Origin: Stenotrophomonas sp.
GTDB lineage: Bacteria; Pseudomonadota; Gammaproteobacteria; Xanthomonadales; Xanthomonadaceae
Direction of reading: 5' to 3'
Assembly: GCA_003484865.1 (NCBI GenBank)
Contig: DMZT01000453.1
Coordinates: forward strand, 1-14,045
Length of the DNA stretch: 14,045 nt
Made by a program: the position numbers and the translations under genes. A model generated the notes under the pieces. That model was not told where the DNA came from. It was given only the letters and a program-made list of their open reading frames with translations, and did not search any database. Of the stretch, positions 7,029 through 13,839 are shown piece by piece; position 1 is the stretch's first letter, and every line of letters starts with the position of its first letter.

Positions 7029-8234
7029 ATGCCCCCTGTCGCCACCTCCCTCCCCGCGCAGAGCGACGCGCATCACGCTGCCGCCGCGCCGGCGCACTGG
7101 GCCGGCATCTTCGCCATGACCCTGTGCGTGTTCTGCCTGGTCGCCTCGGAATTCATGCCGGTCAGTCTGTTGACGCCCATCGCCACCTCGCTCGGCGTTA
7201 CCGAAGGGTGGGCCGGCTATGGGATTGCCATCTCCGGTGCCTTCGCCGTCATCACCAGCCTGTTCATCGCCCGCATCGCAGGTGATCTCGACCGCAAGAC
7301 ACTGCTTCTGCTGCTCACCGTGGTAATGGGCATCTCCGGTGTCATCGTCAGCCTCGCCCCCAGCTATCCGGTCTACATGATCGGGCGCGCGCTGATCGGT
7401 GTGGTCATCGGCGGCTTCTGGTCGATGTCGGCCGCGATCGCGATACGGGTGGTACCGGCCGCGAGCGTGCCCAAGGCGCTCGCCGTCTTCAATGGCGGCA
7501 ATGCGCTGGCGACGGTCGTGGCAGCCCCGCTGGGCAGCTACCTCGGCGGCATCATCGGCTGGCGCGGCGCCTTTCTGTGCCTGTTGCCGATCGCCGTGAT
7601 CGCACTGGTGTGGCAATGGATCAGTCTTCCTGCCCTGAAGCCGGCGCCTCGCCAGGCGACCGGCAGCATCTTCGCTGTTCTCCGGCGCCCGCTCGTGCTG
7701 CGCGGGATGGCCGCCGTCGGGGTGTTCTTCAGCGGTCAGTTCATGCTGTTCACCTACCTGCGCCCGTTCCTTGAAACGGTGACGCATGTGAGCGTGGGCA
7801 TGCTGTCGATGCTGCTGCTCGCGCTGGGGGTGGCCGGCTTCATCGGCACCGTGCTCATCGGGGGATGCATCCGGAAGAGCGTCTACCTGCCGCTGATGAT
7901 CATCCCGCTGGTCATGGCCGTCATCGCGCTGGGGCTTACCGTCTTCGGTCACTCCAGCCGCATGGCCTTCGTGCTTCTCGCTGCCTGGGGCCTGGTGGCG
8001 ACGGCTGCACCGGTCGCCTGGTGGGCATGGCTGGCCCGGTCCATGCCCGATGATGCCGAGGCCGGTGGCGGGCTGATGGTGGCGGTCGTGCAGCTCTCCA
8101 TCGCGCTGGGTTCCACGGTGGGCGGGCTGCTTTTCGACGGCAGTGGCTACCGCGCGACCTTCATCGTCAGCGCGGCGGTGCTGCTTGCCGGTTCGCTGCT
8201 GGCGGCACTTACCGCGCGCACCCGCACGTCATAG
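7029..8234 (+). CDS. NepI-like MFS efflux transporter (DHA1 family)
   Basis: 401 residues from ATG 7029; this start puts a short polar stretch before the first helix, as usual. About twelve hydrophobic segments are seen. Family marks are EFMPVSLLTPIATSLGV (41-57) in helix 1 and the following loop, the motif-A-like RIAGDLDRKT (82-91), GR..IGVVIGGFWSMSA (119-135), VPKALAVF, and AAPLGSYLGGIIGWRGAF (165-182). These blocks match the E. coli NepI purine-ribonucleoside exporter group closely, so proton-coupled efflux of a small molecule from the cytoplasm is likely. The true substrate may differ. It lies downstream of a LysR gene and ends convergently with another; the two stop codons overlap in one hairpin. 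Confidence 0.9.
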   Translation: MPPVATSLPAQSDAHHAAAAPAHWAGIFAMTLCVFCLVASEFMPVSLLTPIATSLGVTEGWAGYGIAISGAFAVITSLFIARIAGDLDRKTLLLLLTVVMGISGVIVSLAPSYPVYMIGRALIGVVIGGFWSMSAAIAIRVVPAASVPKALAVFNGGNALATVVAAPLGSYLGGIIGWRGAFLCLLPIAVIALVWQWISLPALKPAPRQATGSIFAVLRRPLVLRGMAAVGVFFSGQFMLFTYLRPFLETVTHVSVGMLSMLLLALGVAGFIGTVLIGGCIRKSVYLPLMIIPLVMAVIALGLTVFGHSSRMAFVLLAAWGLVATAAPVAWWAWLARSMPDDAEAGGGLMVAVVQLSIALGSTVGGLLFDGSGYRATFIVSAAVLLAGSLLAALTARTRTS

Positions 8235-8240
8235 TGCGGG
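8221..8240. terminator. Hairpin spanning the convergent stop codons of MFS and LysR genes
   Basis: CCCGCAC (8221-8227) and GTGCGGG (8234-8240) make a perfect 7-bp stem with loop GTCATA. The MFS stop (8232-8234) and the LysR stop (8229-8231, minus) lie in the loop and the edge of the stem. There is no T-tract on either side, so it may act as a two-way weak terminator or 3'-end protector. Confidence 0.45.
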
Positions 8241-9125
8241 ATGGCGCAGCGCGTTGATGAGGGCGGCAAACGCAGGCGATCCCTGCCGGCGGTTGGGGTA
8301 GTAGAGGTGGTAGCCGGAAAACAGCGGACACCACTCGTCCAGTACCTGCACCAGCTGGCCGCTGGCGAGGTAGGGCGCGGCAAGATCCTCGGTCACATAC
8401 GCCAGTCCAATGCCATCCACGGCGGCATTGATGACATGGAACATGCTGTTGAACACCAGCTGCCCCTCTCCCTTGACGCTGAATTCCTTGCCGTCCTTTT
8501 CGAACTCCCATGCATAGATGCTGCCTGCGGGCCGGTGACGGATGTTGACGCAGGGCAACCCCGTGATCTCGTACGGCGTACGGGGTTTGGGATGGCGCTG
8601 GAAGTACGCAGGCGAGCCCACCACCACCAGCCGCCAGTCCGGACCAATGCGGACGGCGATCATGTCGTTGCTCAGCGCCTCGCCCAGGCGGATGCCCGCG
8701 TCGAAGCGTTCCTCGACCACGTTGGTGAATCCGTAGTCCACGTAGAACTCCAGCGTGATGTCCGGGTACGCGGCCAGGAAGGTCGCCAGCCTGGGCCGGA
8801 TCACCATCTCGATGGCATCGTCGCTGCAGGTGATGCGAAGAGTGCCGGCGGGGCGGTCACGGAGATCGCCGAGCGCATCCACGCTCTCGCCGATGGCGTC
8901 GAAATGCGGGCCGATCGAGCGCATCAGCCGCTCGCCCGCTTCGGTGGGCGCGACATTGCGCGTGGTCCGTGCCAGCAGCCGGACCCCCAGGCGCGCCTCG
9001 AGCTGTTTCAGGGTGTGGCTCAGCGCAGATGCAGAGACCCCGAGCCGTGCCGCGGCCTTGGTGAAGCTCTGCTCCCTGGCGACGGCCAGAAACGCCTGCA
9101 GATCGTTGGTTTTCAGGACAGCCAT
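8229..9125 (-). CDS. LysR-family transcriptional regulator (second copy)
   Basis: 298 residues from ATG 9125. A longer in-frame start at 9173 adds 16 residues that do not belong to the LysR fold and was not chosen. The HTH is NDLQAFLAVAREQSFTKAAA, then VSASALSHTLKQLEARLGVR, with wing LLARTTRNVAPTEAGERL. The effector domain starts at GTLRITCSDD. YAWEFEKDGK and GYHLYYPNRRQGSPAFAALI match the first LysR copy closely, so the two are paralogs of one subgroup. It is divergent from the exported alpha/beta hydrolase, with a perfect T-N11-A dyad in between, so it probably controls itself and that gene. It converges with the MFS gene. Confidence 0.93.
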   Translation of the reverse strand: MAVLKTNDLQAFLAVAREQSFTKAAARLGVSASALSHTLKQLEARLGVRLLARTTRNVAPTEAGERLMRSIGPHFDAIGESVDALGDLRDRPAGTLRITCSDDAIEMVIRPRLATFLAAYPDITLEFYVDYGFTNVVEERFDAGIRLGEALSNDMIAVRIGPDWRLVVVGSPAYFQRHPKPRTPYEITGLPCVNIRHRPAGSIYAWEFEKDGKEFSVKGEGQLVFNSMFHVINAAVDGIGLAYVTEDLAAPYLASGQLVQVLDEWCPLFSGYHLYYPNRRQGSPAFAALINALRHPAL

Positions 9126-9179
9126 TGCTGATTCCGCATCAGGAGTCGGGCGCGATGCCCACAGTAACACCACGATTTG

Positions 9180-9192
9180 TGAGCAGAGCTCA
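9180..9192. promoter_or_regulatory. Perfect T-N11-A LysR operator candidate
   Basis: TGAGC-AGA-GCTCA is a perfect 5-bp dyad with a 3-base centre and exactly the T-N11-A spacing of LysR recognition sites. It lies 55 bases upstream of the LysR start (9125) and 99 bases upstream of the divergent hydrolase start (9291), where one site could serve both promoters. A second, looser dyad CACGGT / ACCGTG (9221-9226, 9241-9246) lies nearer the hydrolase. Confidence 0.55.
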
Positions 9193-9290
9193 GCACGCCT
9201 TCCACATTCCCCCGGCTAATCACGGTGGTTGCGGAGGGCTACCGTGGGTCCGGCCTACCAACGCCCTGCATTTCTCACTGAGTACCTCTG

Positions 9291-10325
9291 ATGAAACGAC
9301 TTGCCCTGCTGCTGGCGCTGGCCGCCAGTTCCTTCACGACCCTGGGAGCCACGATGCCTACCGGTGCAGACAATTTCTACAAAAGTGACACGGTCACCGT
9401 TGAACGGGTGACCTTCAAGAACCAGTACCACATGGAGGTGGTGGGGAATCTCGTCCGGCCCAAGGCGACATCGAACGCCACCGCGTCGGCCGCGGTGATC
9501 GTCGGCCACCCGATGGGGGCGGTCAAAGAGCAGAGCTCCATGCTGTATGCGCAGAAGCTGGCCGAGCAGGGCTTCGTCACCCTGGCGATCGATCTGCCCT
9601 TCTGGGGAGAGAGCGAAGGCGAGCCGCGCAATCTGGTCGCGCCCGAGATGTACAGCGAAGCTTTCAGTGCCGCAGTGGACTACCTGGGGACCCGCGACTT
9701 CATCGACCGCGCGCGTATCGGTGTGCTCGGCATCTGTGGCAGCGGCAGTTTCGCCATCAGTGCGGCCAAGATGGATCCGCGGCTGCGGGCCATTGCCACG
9801 GTCAGCATGTATGACATGGGCGACGTGACGCGCAACGGTCTGGGCCAGTCGGTGTCGCTGGAACAGCGCAAGGCGCTGCTGGCCAAGGCGGCCGAGCAGC
9901 GCTACACCGAGTTCACTACCGGCAAGGGAATCTTCCTCGACTATCTTCCCATCCAGCTGCCCGCCGATGCCGATCCCGTGACCCGCGAGTTCTGGACGTT
10001 CTACCGTACCCCGCGTGGCATCGCCATTCCCAAGGGCCGCACGCTGGAGACCACGCAGAACCGCATGCTGACCAGCGAAGTCCGCTTCGTGAACTTCTAT
10101 CCGTTCAATGACATCGAGACGATCTCGCCACGCCCGATGCTGTTCATCGCCGGCAGCGAGGCCCACTCGCCGCAGTTCAGCCAGAAGGCCTACGCGCTGG
10201 CCGGGCAGCCCAAAGCGCTGCATATCGTTCCCGGTGCTGGACACGTGGATCTTTATGATCGCGCCGACCTGATTCCGTTCGAGACACTGACGCGGTTCTT
10301 CAGGAGCAACCTGAGCGCCGACTGA
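9291..10325 (+). CDS. Exported alpha/beta hydrolase with Cys nucleophile elbow
   Basis: 344 residues. A signal peptide (MKRLALLLALAASSFTTLGA, about 1-20) points to the periplasm. The hydrolase fold follows: the VIVGHPMGAVKEQS strand and oxyanion HPMG (73-76), then FVTLAIDLPFWGESEGEPR. The nucleophile elbow LGICGSGS places C149 where Ser usually stands. PMLFIAGSEAHSP puts E290 at or near the acid position, and VPGAGHVDLYD supplies H318. This Cys/acid/His set and the HPMG block recall the YcjY/dienelactone-hydrolase-like families. The substrate is not evident; a lactone or ester is the family-level guess. It is divergent from the second LysR gene and probably under its control. A 14-bp terminator follows. 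Confidence 0.9.
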   Translation: MKRLALLLALAASSFTTLGATMPTGADNFYKSDTVTVERVTFKNQYHMEVVGNLVRPKATSNATASAAVIVGHPMGAVKEQSSMLYAQKLAEQGFVTLAIDLPFWGESEGEPRNLVAPEMYSEAFSAAVDYLGTRDFIDRARIGVLGICGSGSFAISAAKMDPRLRAIATVSMYDMGDVTRNGLGQSVSLEQRKALLAKAAEQRYTEFTTGKGIFLDYLPIQLPADADPVTREFWTFYRTPRGIAIPKGRTLETTQNRMLTSEVRFVNFYPFNDIETISPRPMLFIAGSEAHSPQFSQKAYALAGQPKALHIVPGAGHVDLYDRADLIPFETLTRFFRSNLSAD

Positions 10326-10348
10326 CACCGGCGCAGGGTGCGGGGCGG

Positions 10349-10384
10349 CCATCGCGTCCGGGCTGCACCCGGACGCGATGGTTT
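10349..10384 (+). terminator. Strong intrinsic terminator after the alpha/beta hydrolase
   Basis: CCATCGCGTCCGGG (10349-10362) and CCCGGACGCGATGG (10368-10381) form a perfect 14-bp stem with a 5-base loop, followed by TTT. It lies 23 bases after the hydrolase stop and between convergent genes, so it may also stop the opposing NTF2-like transcript, though it has no U-tract in that direction. Confidence 0.8.
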
Positions 10385-10403
10385 CACGTCCGCCAGGTCC
10401 GGC

Positions 10404-10850
10404 TCAGGGCTTGATCTGGCCGGTCCAGGACTTGCTCATGATCTTCCACTGGCCATCGGTCTTGAGCAGGACCACGTAGTCCACGCCGTCCCAGCCGGGG
10501 TAATCCAGCATCACGCGGACGGCCGCCAGATTGGTGGCCATGTCCACGATTTCATAGCGGCGCTTGCGCTGGGCCTCGTTGGCCGCCGGCGTGCCGTTGA
10601 AGCCTTCTGCGAACTGTTCCCCGGTCCGCATCTGCAGCGCGCTGCCACGGGCTTCGGAGTAGCCGATCATCACGCCGTCTGCCCGGAAGACGTCCTTGGC
10701 CAACGTGTTGTCGGCAGTGATGTAGGCGCGCATGAAGGTCTGCATGACCTTGTCCACCGCCTCACGATCGGTGCTCTGCGCCATGGCCGAGGTGGGGAGC
10801 AGCAGGAACAGGCTGGCGGCAAGGCCAACGGATCGAATCGATACTTTCAT
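10404..10850 (-). CDS. Exported NTF2-like / putative lumazine-binding protein
   Basis: 148 residues with a clear signal peptide (about 1-24, cleaved after SAMA). The mature part is a compact alpha+beta protein of the NTF2-like superfamily, closest to the putative lumazine-binding group. An early helix (DREAVDKVMQTFMRAYITAD) is followed by FRADGVMIGYSEARG, then AAVRVMLDYPGWDGVDYVVL, and ends LLKTDGQWKIMSKSW, the most conserved block. Such proteins bind or act on small ligands; no catalytic residue can be assigned. GAGGAAA precedes the ATG. It follows the DJ-1-like gene by 32 bases and should be co-transcribed with it. A broken relative lies at 13642. Confidence 0.88.
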   Translation of the reverse strand: MKVSIRSVGLAASLFLLLPTSAMAQSTDREAVDKVMQTFMRAYITADNTLAKDVFRADGVMIGYSEARGSALQMRTGEQFAEGFNGTPAANEAQRKRRYEIVDMATNLAAVRVMLDYPGWDGVDYVVLLKTDGQWKIMSKSWTGQIKP

Positions 10851-10882
10851 GGTGTTTCCTCAGGGGTGTGGTGTGTGGGAGA

Positions 10883-11728
10883 TCAGGGTTGAGCGGCTGC
10901 CTGGTTGGACGCCTGCACGGTGTGGACGCGAAGCGCCTCGACCACGGCCTGCGCCACGGGCGTGGCAGAGGCATAGTTCTGCCCGGTCACCAGCCGGCCA
11001 TCGACTTCGACATGCGGGTCATCGCTTTCCACCGTCCGGAAGGCACCGCCGCGGGACACGACGGTCTGGCGGATCAGGAACGGGAACTGGTGGAAGTACG
11101 GCGCATTCTGGCGTTCGTGCTCTTCGGGGTAGCCGCTGATGCGCTTGCCCGAGACCAGGTACTGGCCGCCGGCAAGCTGGAGATTCACGATGCCGGCCGT
11201 CCCGTGGCAGACCGCCGAGATGACCCCGCCGTTGCCCTCGTAGACCTGCATGGCAATGCGCTGCAGCGCCACGTTCTCGGCGACCCCGTACATGGCATTG
11301 CTGCCGCCCACGTAGTACACCGCCCGGTACTGCGTGGGATCGATCTGTGCCGGGGTGACGGTGCCGCGCAGCCCGCGCATGATCCGGGCATCGTCCAGAC
11401 GGTGCGCCACGTCGTCGCTGACGTAGTCATCCAGAATCGGTACGGCGCCGCCGTCGGGCGATACGAAGTCCACCGCATAGCCGGCGGCATGGAAGACATC
11501 CCAGGCATGCACGACCTCGCCAAAGCTGACGCTGGCCGGGAGCGTGGAGGTCCCATGCACCGTGGCGCTGGCGAGGATGAACAGGATGCGGTCCTGCTGG
11601 CCGCCGGCGGGCTGCCCCACGGCCGCGGGGATGGTGCTCCGCGGCGCAGCGTCGGTCGTACAGGTACCGCCCAGCCAGACGCTGAGCAGGAGCAATACGA
11701 AGGTGGCGATGGTACGTAACGTCTGCAT
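10883..11728 (-). CDS. Exported DJ-1/PfpI family protein (class I GATase-like)
   Basis: 281 residues. Residues 1-28 form a hydrophobic export signal (IATFVLLLLSVWLGG, then TCTTDAA). The DJ-1/PfpI domain follows: RILFILASA (47-55), SFGEVVHAWDVFHAAGYAVDFVSPDGG with E71 as the conserved acid, YRAVYYVGGSNAMYGV, and the nucleophile elbow VISAVCHGTAGI with C174 and H175. KRISGYPEEHER and GRLVTGQNYASA are also typical of the Hsp31/DJ-1 side. Members act as glyoxalases, deglycases, chaperones or hydrolases, so the reaction is uncertain. Export is unusual, as most DJ-1 proteins are cytosolic. It sits between a membrane AraC-type regulator and the NTF2-like gene on the same strand. The ribosome site is weak. 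Confidence 0.9.
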   Translation of the reverse strand: MQTLRTIATFVLLLLSVWLGGTCTTDAAPRSTIPAAVGQPAGGQQDRILFILASATVHGTSTLPASVSFGEVVHAWDVFHAAGYAVDFVSPDGGAVPILDDYVSDDVAHRLDDARIMRGLRGTVTPAQIDPTQYRAVYYVGGSNAMYGVAENVALQRIAMQVYEGNGGVISAVCHGTAGIVNLQLAGGQYLVSGKRISGYPEEHERQNAPYFHQFPFLIRQTVVSRGGAFRTVESDDPHVEVDGRLVTGQNYASATPVAQAVVEALRVHTVQASNQAAAQP

Positions 11729-11795
11729 GGCACTGACTCGCAGGAAGGAGCCAGCACCCTATCCAATCGCTTTCAAATCAATGTATTGCAGCGCC

Positions 11796-11812
11796 TTCCC
11801 GGAGTGCGGGAA
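11796..11812 (-). terminator. Hairpin just after the AraC-type regulator gene
   Basis: TTCCCG (11796-11801) and CGGGAA (11807-11812) form a perfect 6-bp stem with a 5-base loop, 6 bases after the regulator stop codon on the minus strand. There is no T-run, so it may be a weak terminator, an attenuator before the DJ-1-like gene, or an operator. Confidence 0.35.
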
Positions 11813-11818
11813 TCGATT

Positions 11819-12835
11819 CTAGGAGTGTGTGGCGGCCGTGCGGTAGGCCGCCGGGGTGACGCCCTCGCACTTCTTGAACGCGCTGTAGAAGGTCGACATG
11901 GACTGGAAGCCCGCTTCCTGCGCCACGATATCCAGCGGCTTGGGAGGCTGCTGTTGCAGGATGGCCTTGGCTTCGATCACCCGCAGCTGGGTGAGGTACT
12001 GCTTGAACGAGGTCTGGTTGTTGTCGTTGAGCAGCTGCGACAGCCGGGTCTGGGGCATGCCAAGCCGGCGGGCGAGGCGGGGCAGGGTCAGGGCGGGGTC
12101 CAGATGCAACCGCTCGCGCGCCATCAGCTCGGCCAGGGCCTGGAGTTGAACGGCGGCGTCGGACGCGGGAATTCGACGGTCCTGATAGGGCTCGATCGGC
12201 GCCCGGCCCGAGCGCAGCCGGAGCCCGACCAGAACGCTCACCGCCAGAACGAAGGTGAAGGACAGCGCGCCGACGATATAGGACGTGTAACCGGCCGTGT
12301 AGTACGCGATCCAGATGATCCAGATGCCGGCCAGCGCGCCGAGCAGCAGCGGGGTGGACGGCGAGGACAGCAGCCGGGCGCGGTGGCGATACACCTGCAC
12401 GGTGGTGAGCAGCAGATAGCCCAGCCAGGCATAGTTGATGCCCGGCGTGATGACGTACCGCCACAGCTCGATATTGCGGGTGTACGGCAGCAGGACATTC
12501 ACTGCCACGGCAAGCGCCAGCAGCGCGGCGAGGTGCCACCGGCCGTTCGTGTCCGTCCCGGCAGTCTCCCGTTGGCTGGAGCGCACCAGAAAGTAGAGGC
12601 AGGGGCCGATCAGGAAACAGGCGGTCAGCCCGAGCTGGAGAACGACCAGCGGAATATCCGGCCAGAAGTGGAAGGCCACGGATTTTCCGGTCCGCACACC
12701 CACCATCAGGATCAGCAGCGACAGCCAACGCTGCGTGGGCTCGCCCTTGGCGCGCCACCACAATACCGACGCCGCGACGATGCCATTGAAGGCGCCCAGC
12801 ATCGCGAAGAAGAAGAGAAAGTGTTGGCTGAGCAT
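11819..12835 (-). CDS. Membrane-embedded AraC-type regulator (about 7 TM helices + HTH)
   Basis: 338 residues. The N-terminal two thirds hold about seven hydrophobic segments (roughly 4-26, 36-50, 64-84, 101-117, 132-150, 163-180, 186-205). After a charged linker, an AraC-type double HTH spans about 236-334: LTLPRLARRLGMPQTRLSQL as the first helix pair and PLDIVAQEAGFQSMSTFYSA as the second, then FKKCEGVTPAAYR, the family signature. This is a one-component sensor that would read a signal in or across the inner membrane and bind DNA on the cytoplasmic side. Likely targets are itself, the DJ-1/NTF2-like pair downstream and the divergent lipoprotein gene. The ATG (12835) has no ribosome site, but a promoter ends 6 bases before it, which suggests a leaderless mRNA. 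Confidence 0.9.
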   Translation of the reverse strand: MLSQHFLFFFAMLGAFNGIVAASVLWWRAKGEPTQRWLSLLILMVGVRTGKSVAFHFWPDIPLVVLQLGLTACFLIGPCLYFLVRSSQRETAGTDTNGRWHLAALLALAVAVNVLLPYTRNIELWRYVITPGINYAWLGYLLLTTVQVYRHRARLLSSPSTPLLLGALAGIWIIWIAYYTAGYTSYIVGALSFTFVLAVSVLVGLRLRSGRAPIEPYQDRRIPASDAAVQLQALAELMARERLHLDPALTLPRLARRLGMPQTRLSQLLNDNNQTSFKQYLTQLRVIEAKAILQQQPPKPLDIVAQEAGFQSMSTFYSAFKKCEGVTPAAYRTAATHS

Positions 12836-12841
12836 TGGCGC

Positions 12842-12869
12842 AGTATTGAGAAAATACGCGGCCCGTCAA
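12842..12869 (-). promoter_or_regulatory. Predicted leaderless promoter of the AraC-type regulator
   Basis: On the minus strand TTGACG (12869-12864, 5 of 6 to consensus), a 16-base spacer, then AATACT (12847-12842, 4 of 6). The -10 ends 6 bases before the ATG, so transcription should begin at or next to the A of the start codon. The dyads GTATT/AATAC (12843-12847, 12853-12857) and CCCG/CGGG (12862-12865, 12871-12874) overlap these boxes and may be operators. Confidence 0.5.
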
Positions 12870-12903
12870 GCGGGTCGCTTTTACCCCCGTGTATTCTCTG
12901 CGC

Positions 12904-13647
12904 ATGGATGACACTCATTTTCTGGCGCGGCGGCGCCGGCTGTTGGCCGCGCTTGCGGGCGCCGCAGTGTTGCCCTCGTGCGCGCGTGGCAATGCGGTTG
13001 AGGGGGCGGTGGCCGTGCCGATGCTGGCGTCCGAGCGGGCGGGGATGGCGCCGTATCTGTTCCTGACCGTCACCAGCGCCACACGCAGCGTTGAGGAACT
13101 CGCGCAGCTGGTGCAGTCCACGCTGCTGCCGGCATTGGCACCTGCAGACATCCTGCACGCGTATGGTCCGGTGGCCGGCGCGATTCAGCTGTGGATGGCG
13201 CTGGAGCCTCACATGCTGGACCACTACGGTGTGAGCGTGGATGCCGCGCTGTCCCTGCTGGCCGGCGCCGTGGACGGCACCGTAAGCCCGGTGCCGGGCC
13301 GCAACACACTCGATGCGTGGGCGATCCAGCGCACCCACACCCGGGCCGAGGTGAACGCCAACGACATCACGCTGTCGCTGCCAGGCGAGCGCCACGCGCC
13401 GCTGTTTGCCTTGGGCAGCTCGCACTACGCGCTGGCGCCCCCGCCGTGGTCGAGCCAGGCCTGTTACTCCTTCATGCTCGAGCCACGCCGTCGCGTGGTC
13501 GCACCGTTCGAGCAGCACTGCCAGGCACTGCTCGACGCTGCGGCCGACGTCCTCCCCGATGATCTGCAGATCCAGATGGGACGACTGGGGGATTTCATGA
13601 AGGCCGTGCCTACGCTGTACGTGAGCGTGAAGAATGAAGCCTCATGA
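12904..13647 (+). CDS. Unknown protein with Tat-like lipoprotein signal
   Basis: 247 residues from ATG 12904; a GTG five codons earlier (12889) is possible. The N-terminus has four arginines (ARRRR) before a hydrophobic run LLAALAGAAVLPSC, which resembles a Tat signal ending in a lipobox-like LPSC, so a membrane-anchored exported lipoprotein is likely. The mature part starts with a strand-helix pattern (MAPYLFLTVTSATRSVEELAQLV), has a long middle (YGPVAGAIQLWMALEPHMLD) and a late segment DDLQIQMGRLGDFMKAVPTL. No family or catalytic motif is recognised. It is divergent from the membrane AraC-type regulator with only 68 bases between, so it is probably regulated with it. TATTCT (12892-12897) ends 6 bases before the ATG and no ribosome site is visible, so it too may be leaderless. 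Confidence 0.82.
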   Translation: MDDTHFLARRRRLLAALAGAAVLPSCARGNAVEGAVAVPMLASERAGMAPYLFLTVTSATRSVEELAQLVQSTLLPALAPADILHAYGPVAGAIQLWMALEPHMLDHYGVSVDAALSLLAGAVDGTVSPVPGRNTLDAWAIQRTHTRAEVNANDITLSLPGERHAPLFALGSSHYALAPPPWSSQACYSFMLEPRRRVVAPFEQHCQALLDAAADVLPDDLQIQMGRLGDFMKAVPTLYVSVKNEAS

Positions 13648-13790
13648 CGCCGGCGATTTGCGTTGGCCGCTCCATGATTTGCTCACGATCATCCACTTGC
13701 CATCGATGTTCAGCAGGGCAAGGTAGTCTTCGCCATCCCAACCAGGGTAGTCCAGCGTCAGCTTCACCTGCGCAGCGTGTGGGGTGACGC
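13642..13790 (-). pseudogene. 3' remnant of an NTF2-like / lumazine-binding-like gene
   Basis: The frame ends at the TGA in 13642-13644 and encodes about 48 residues, VTPHAAQVKLTLDYPGWDGE, then DYLALLNIDGKWMIVSKSWS and a short tail. These match the C-terminal third of the protein at 10404-10850 (LDYPGWDG, D-G-W-I-SKSW). The signal peptide and the first two thirds of the fold are missing, and homology stops at about 13790. A Met at 13830 opens the frame but its first 13 residues are unrelated. It is therefore a decayed paralog and not a working gene. Its stop overlaps that of the convergent lipoprotein gene by 6 bases. Confidence 0.7.
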
Positions 13791-13839
13791 CAGCAGGCTG
13801 CCTGATCCCAGTCGGATCAAGGGCGCGCACTACGTTCCA

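Noticed and set aside
9126..9173. Longer start for the second LysR at 9173
   Set aside because: The 16 extra residues lie before the conserved LysR start and would cover likely promoter DNA.
9221..9264. A second GTAG palindrome near 9240
   Set aside because: GTAG occurs on the minus strand but is not followed by a proper stem; only a loose CACGGT/ACCGTG dyad is present.
9255..10352. Long open frame antisense to the alpha/beta hydrolase
   Set aside because: Shadow of a gene with clear signal peptide and fold; composition is typical of a reversed frame.
11778..12914. Long open frame in another phase across the AraC-type gene
   Set aside because: Arg/Pro/Ala-rich, no domain, while the chosen frame has TM helices and an AraC signature.
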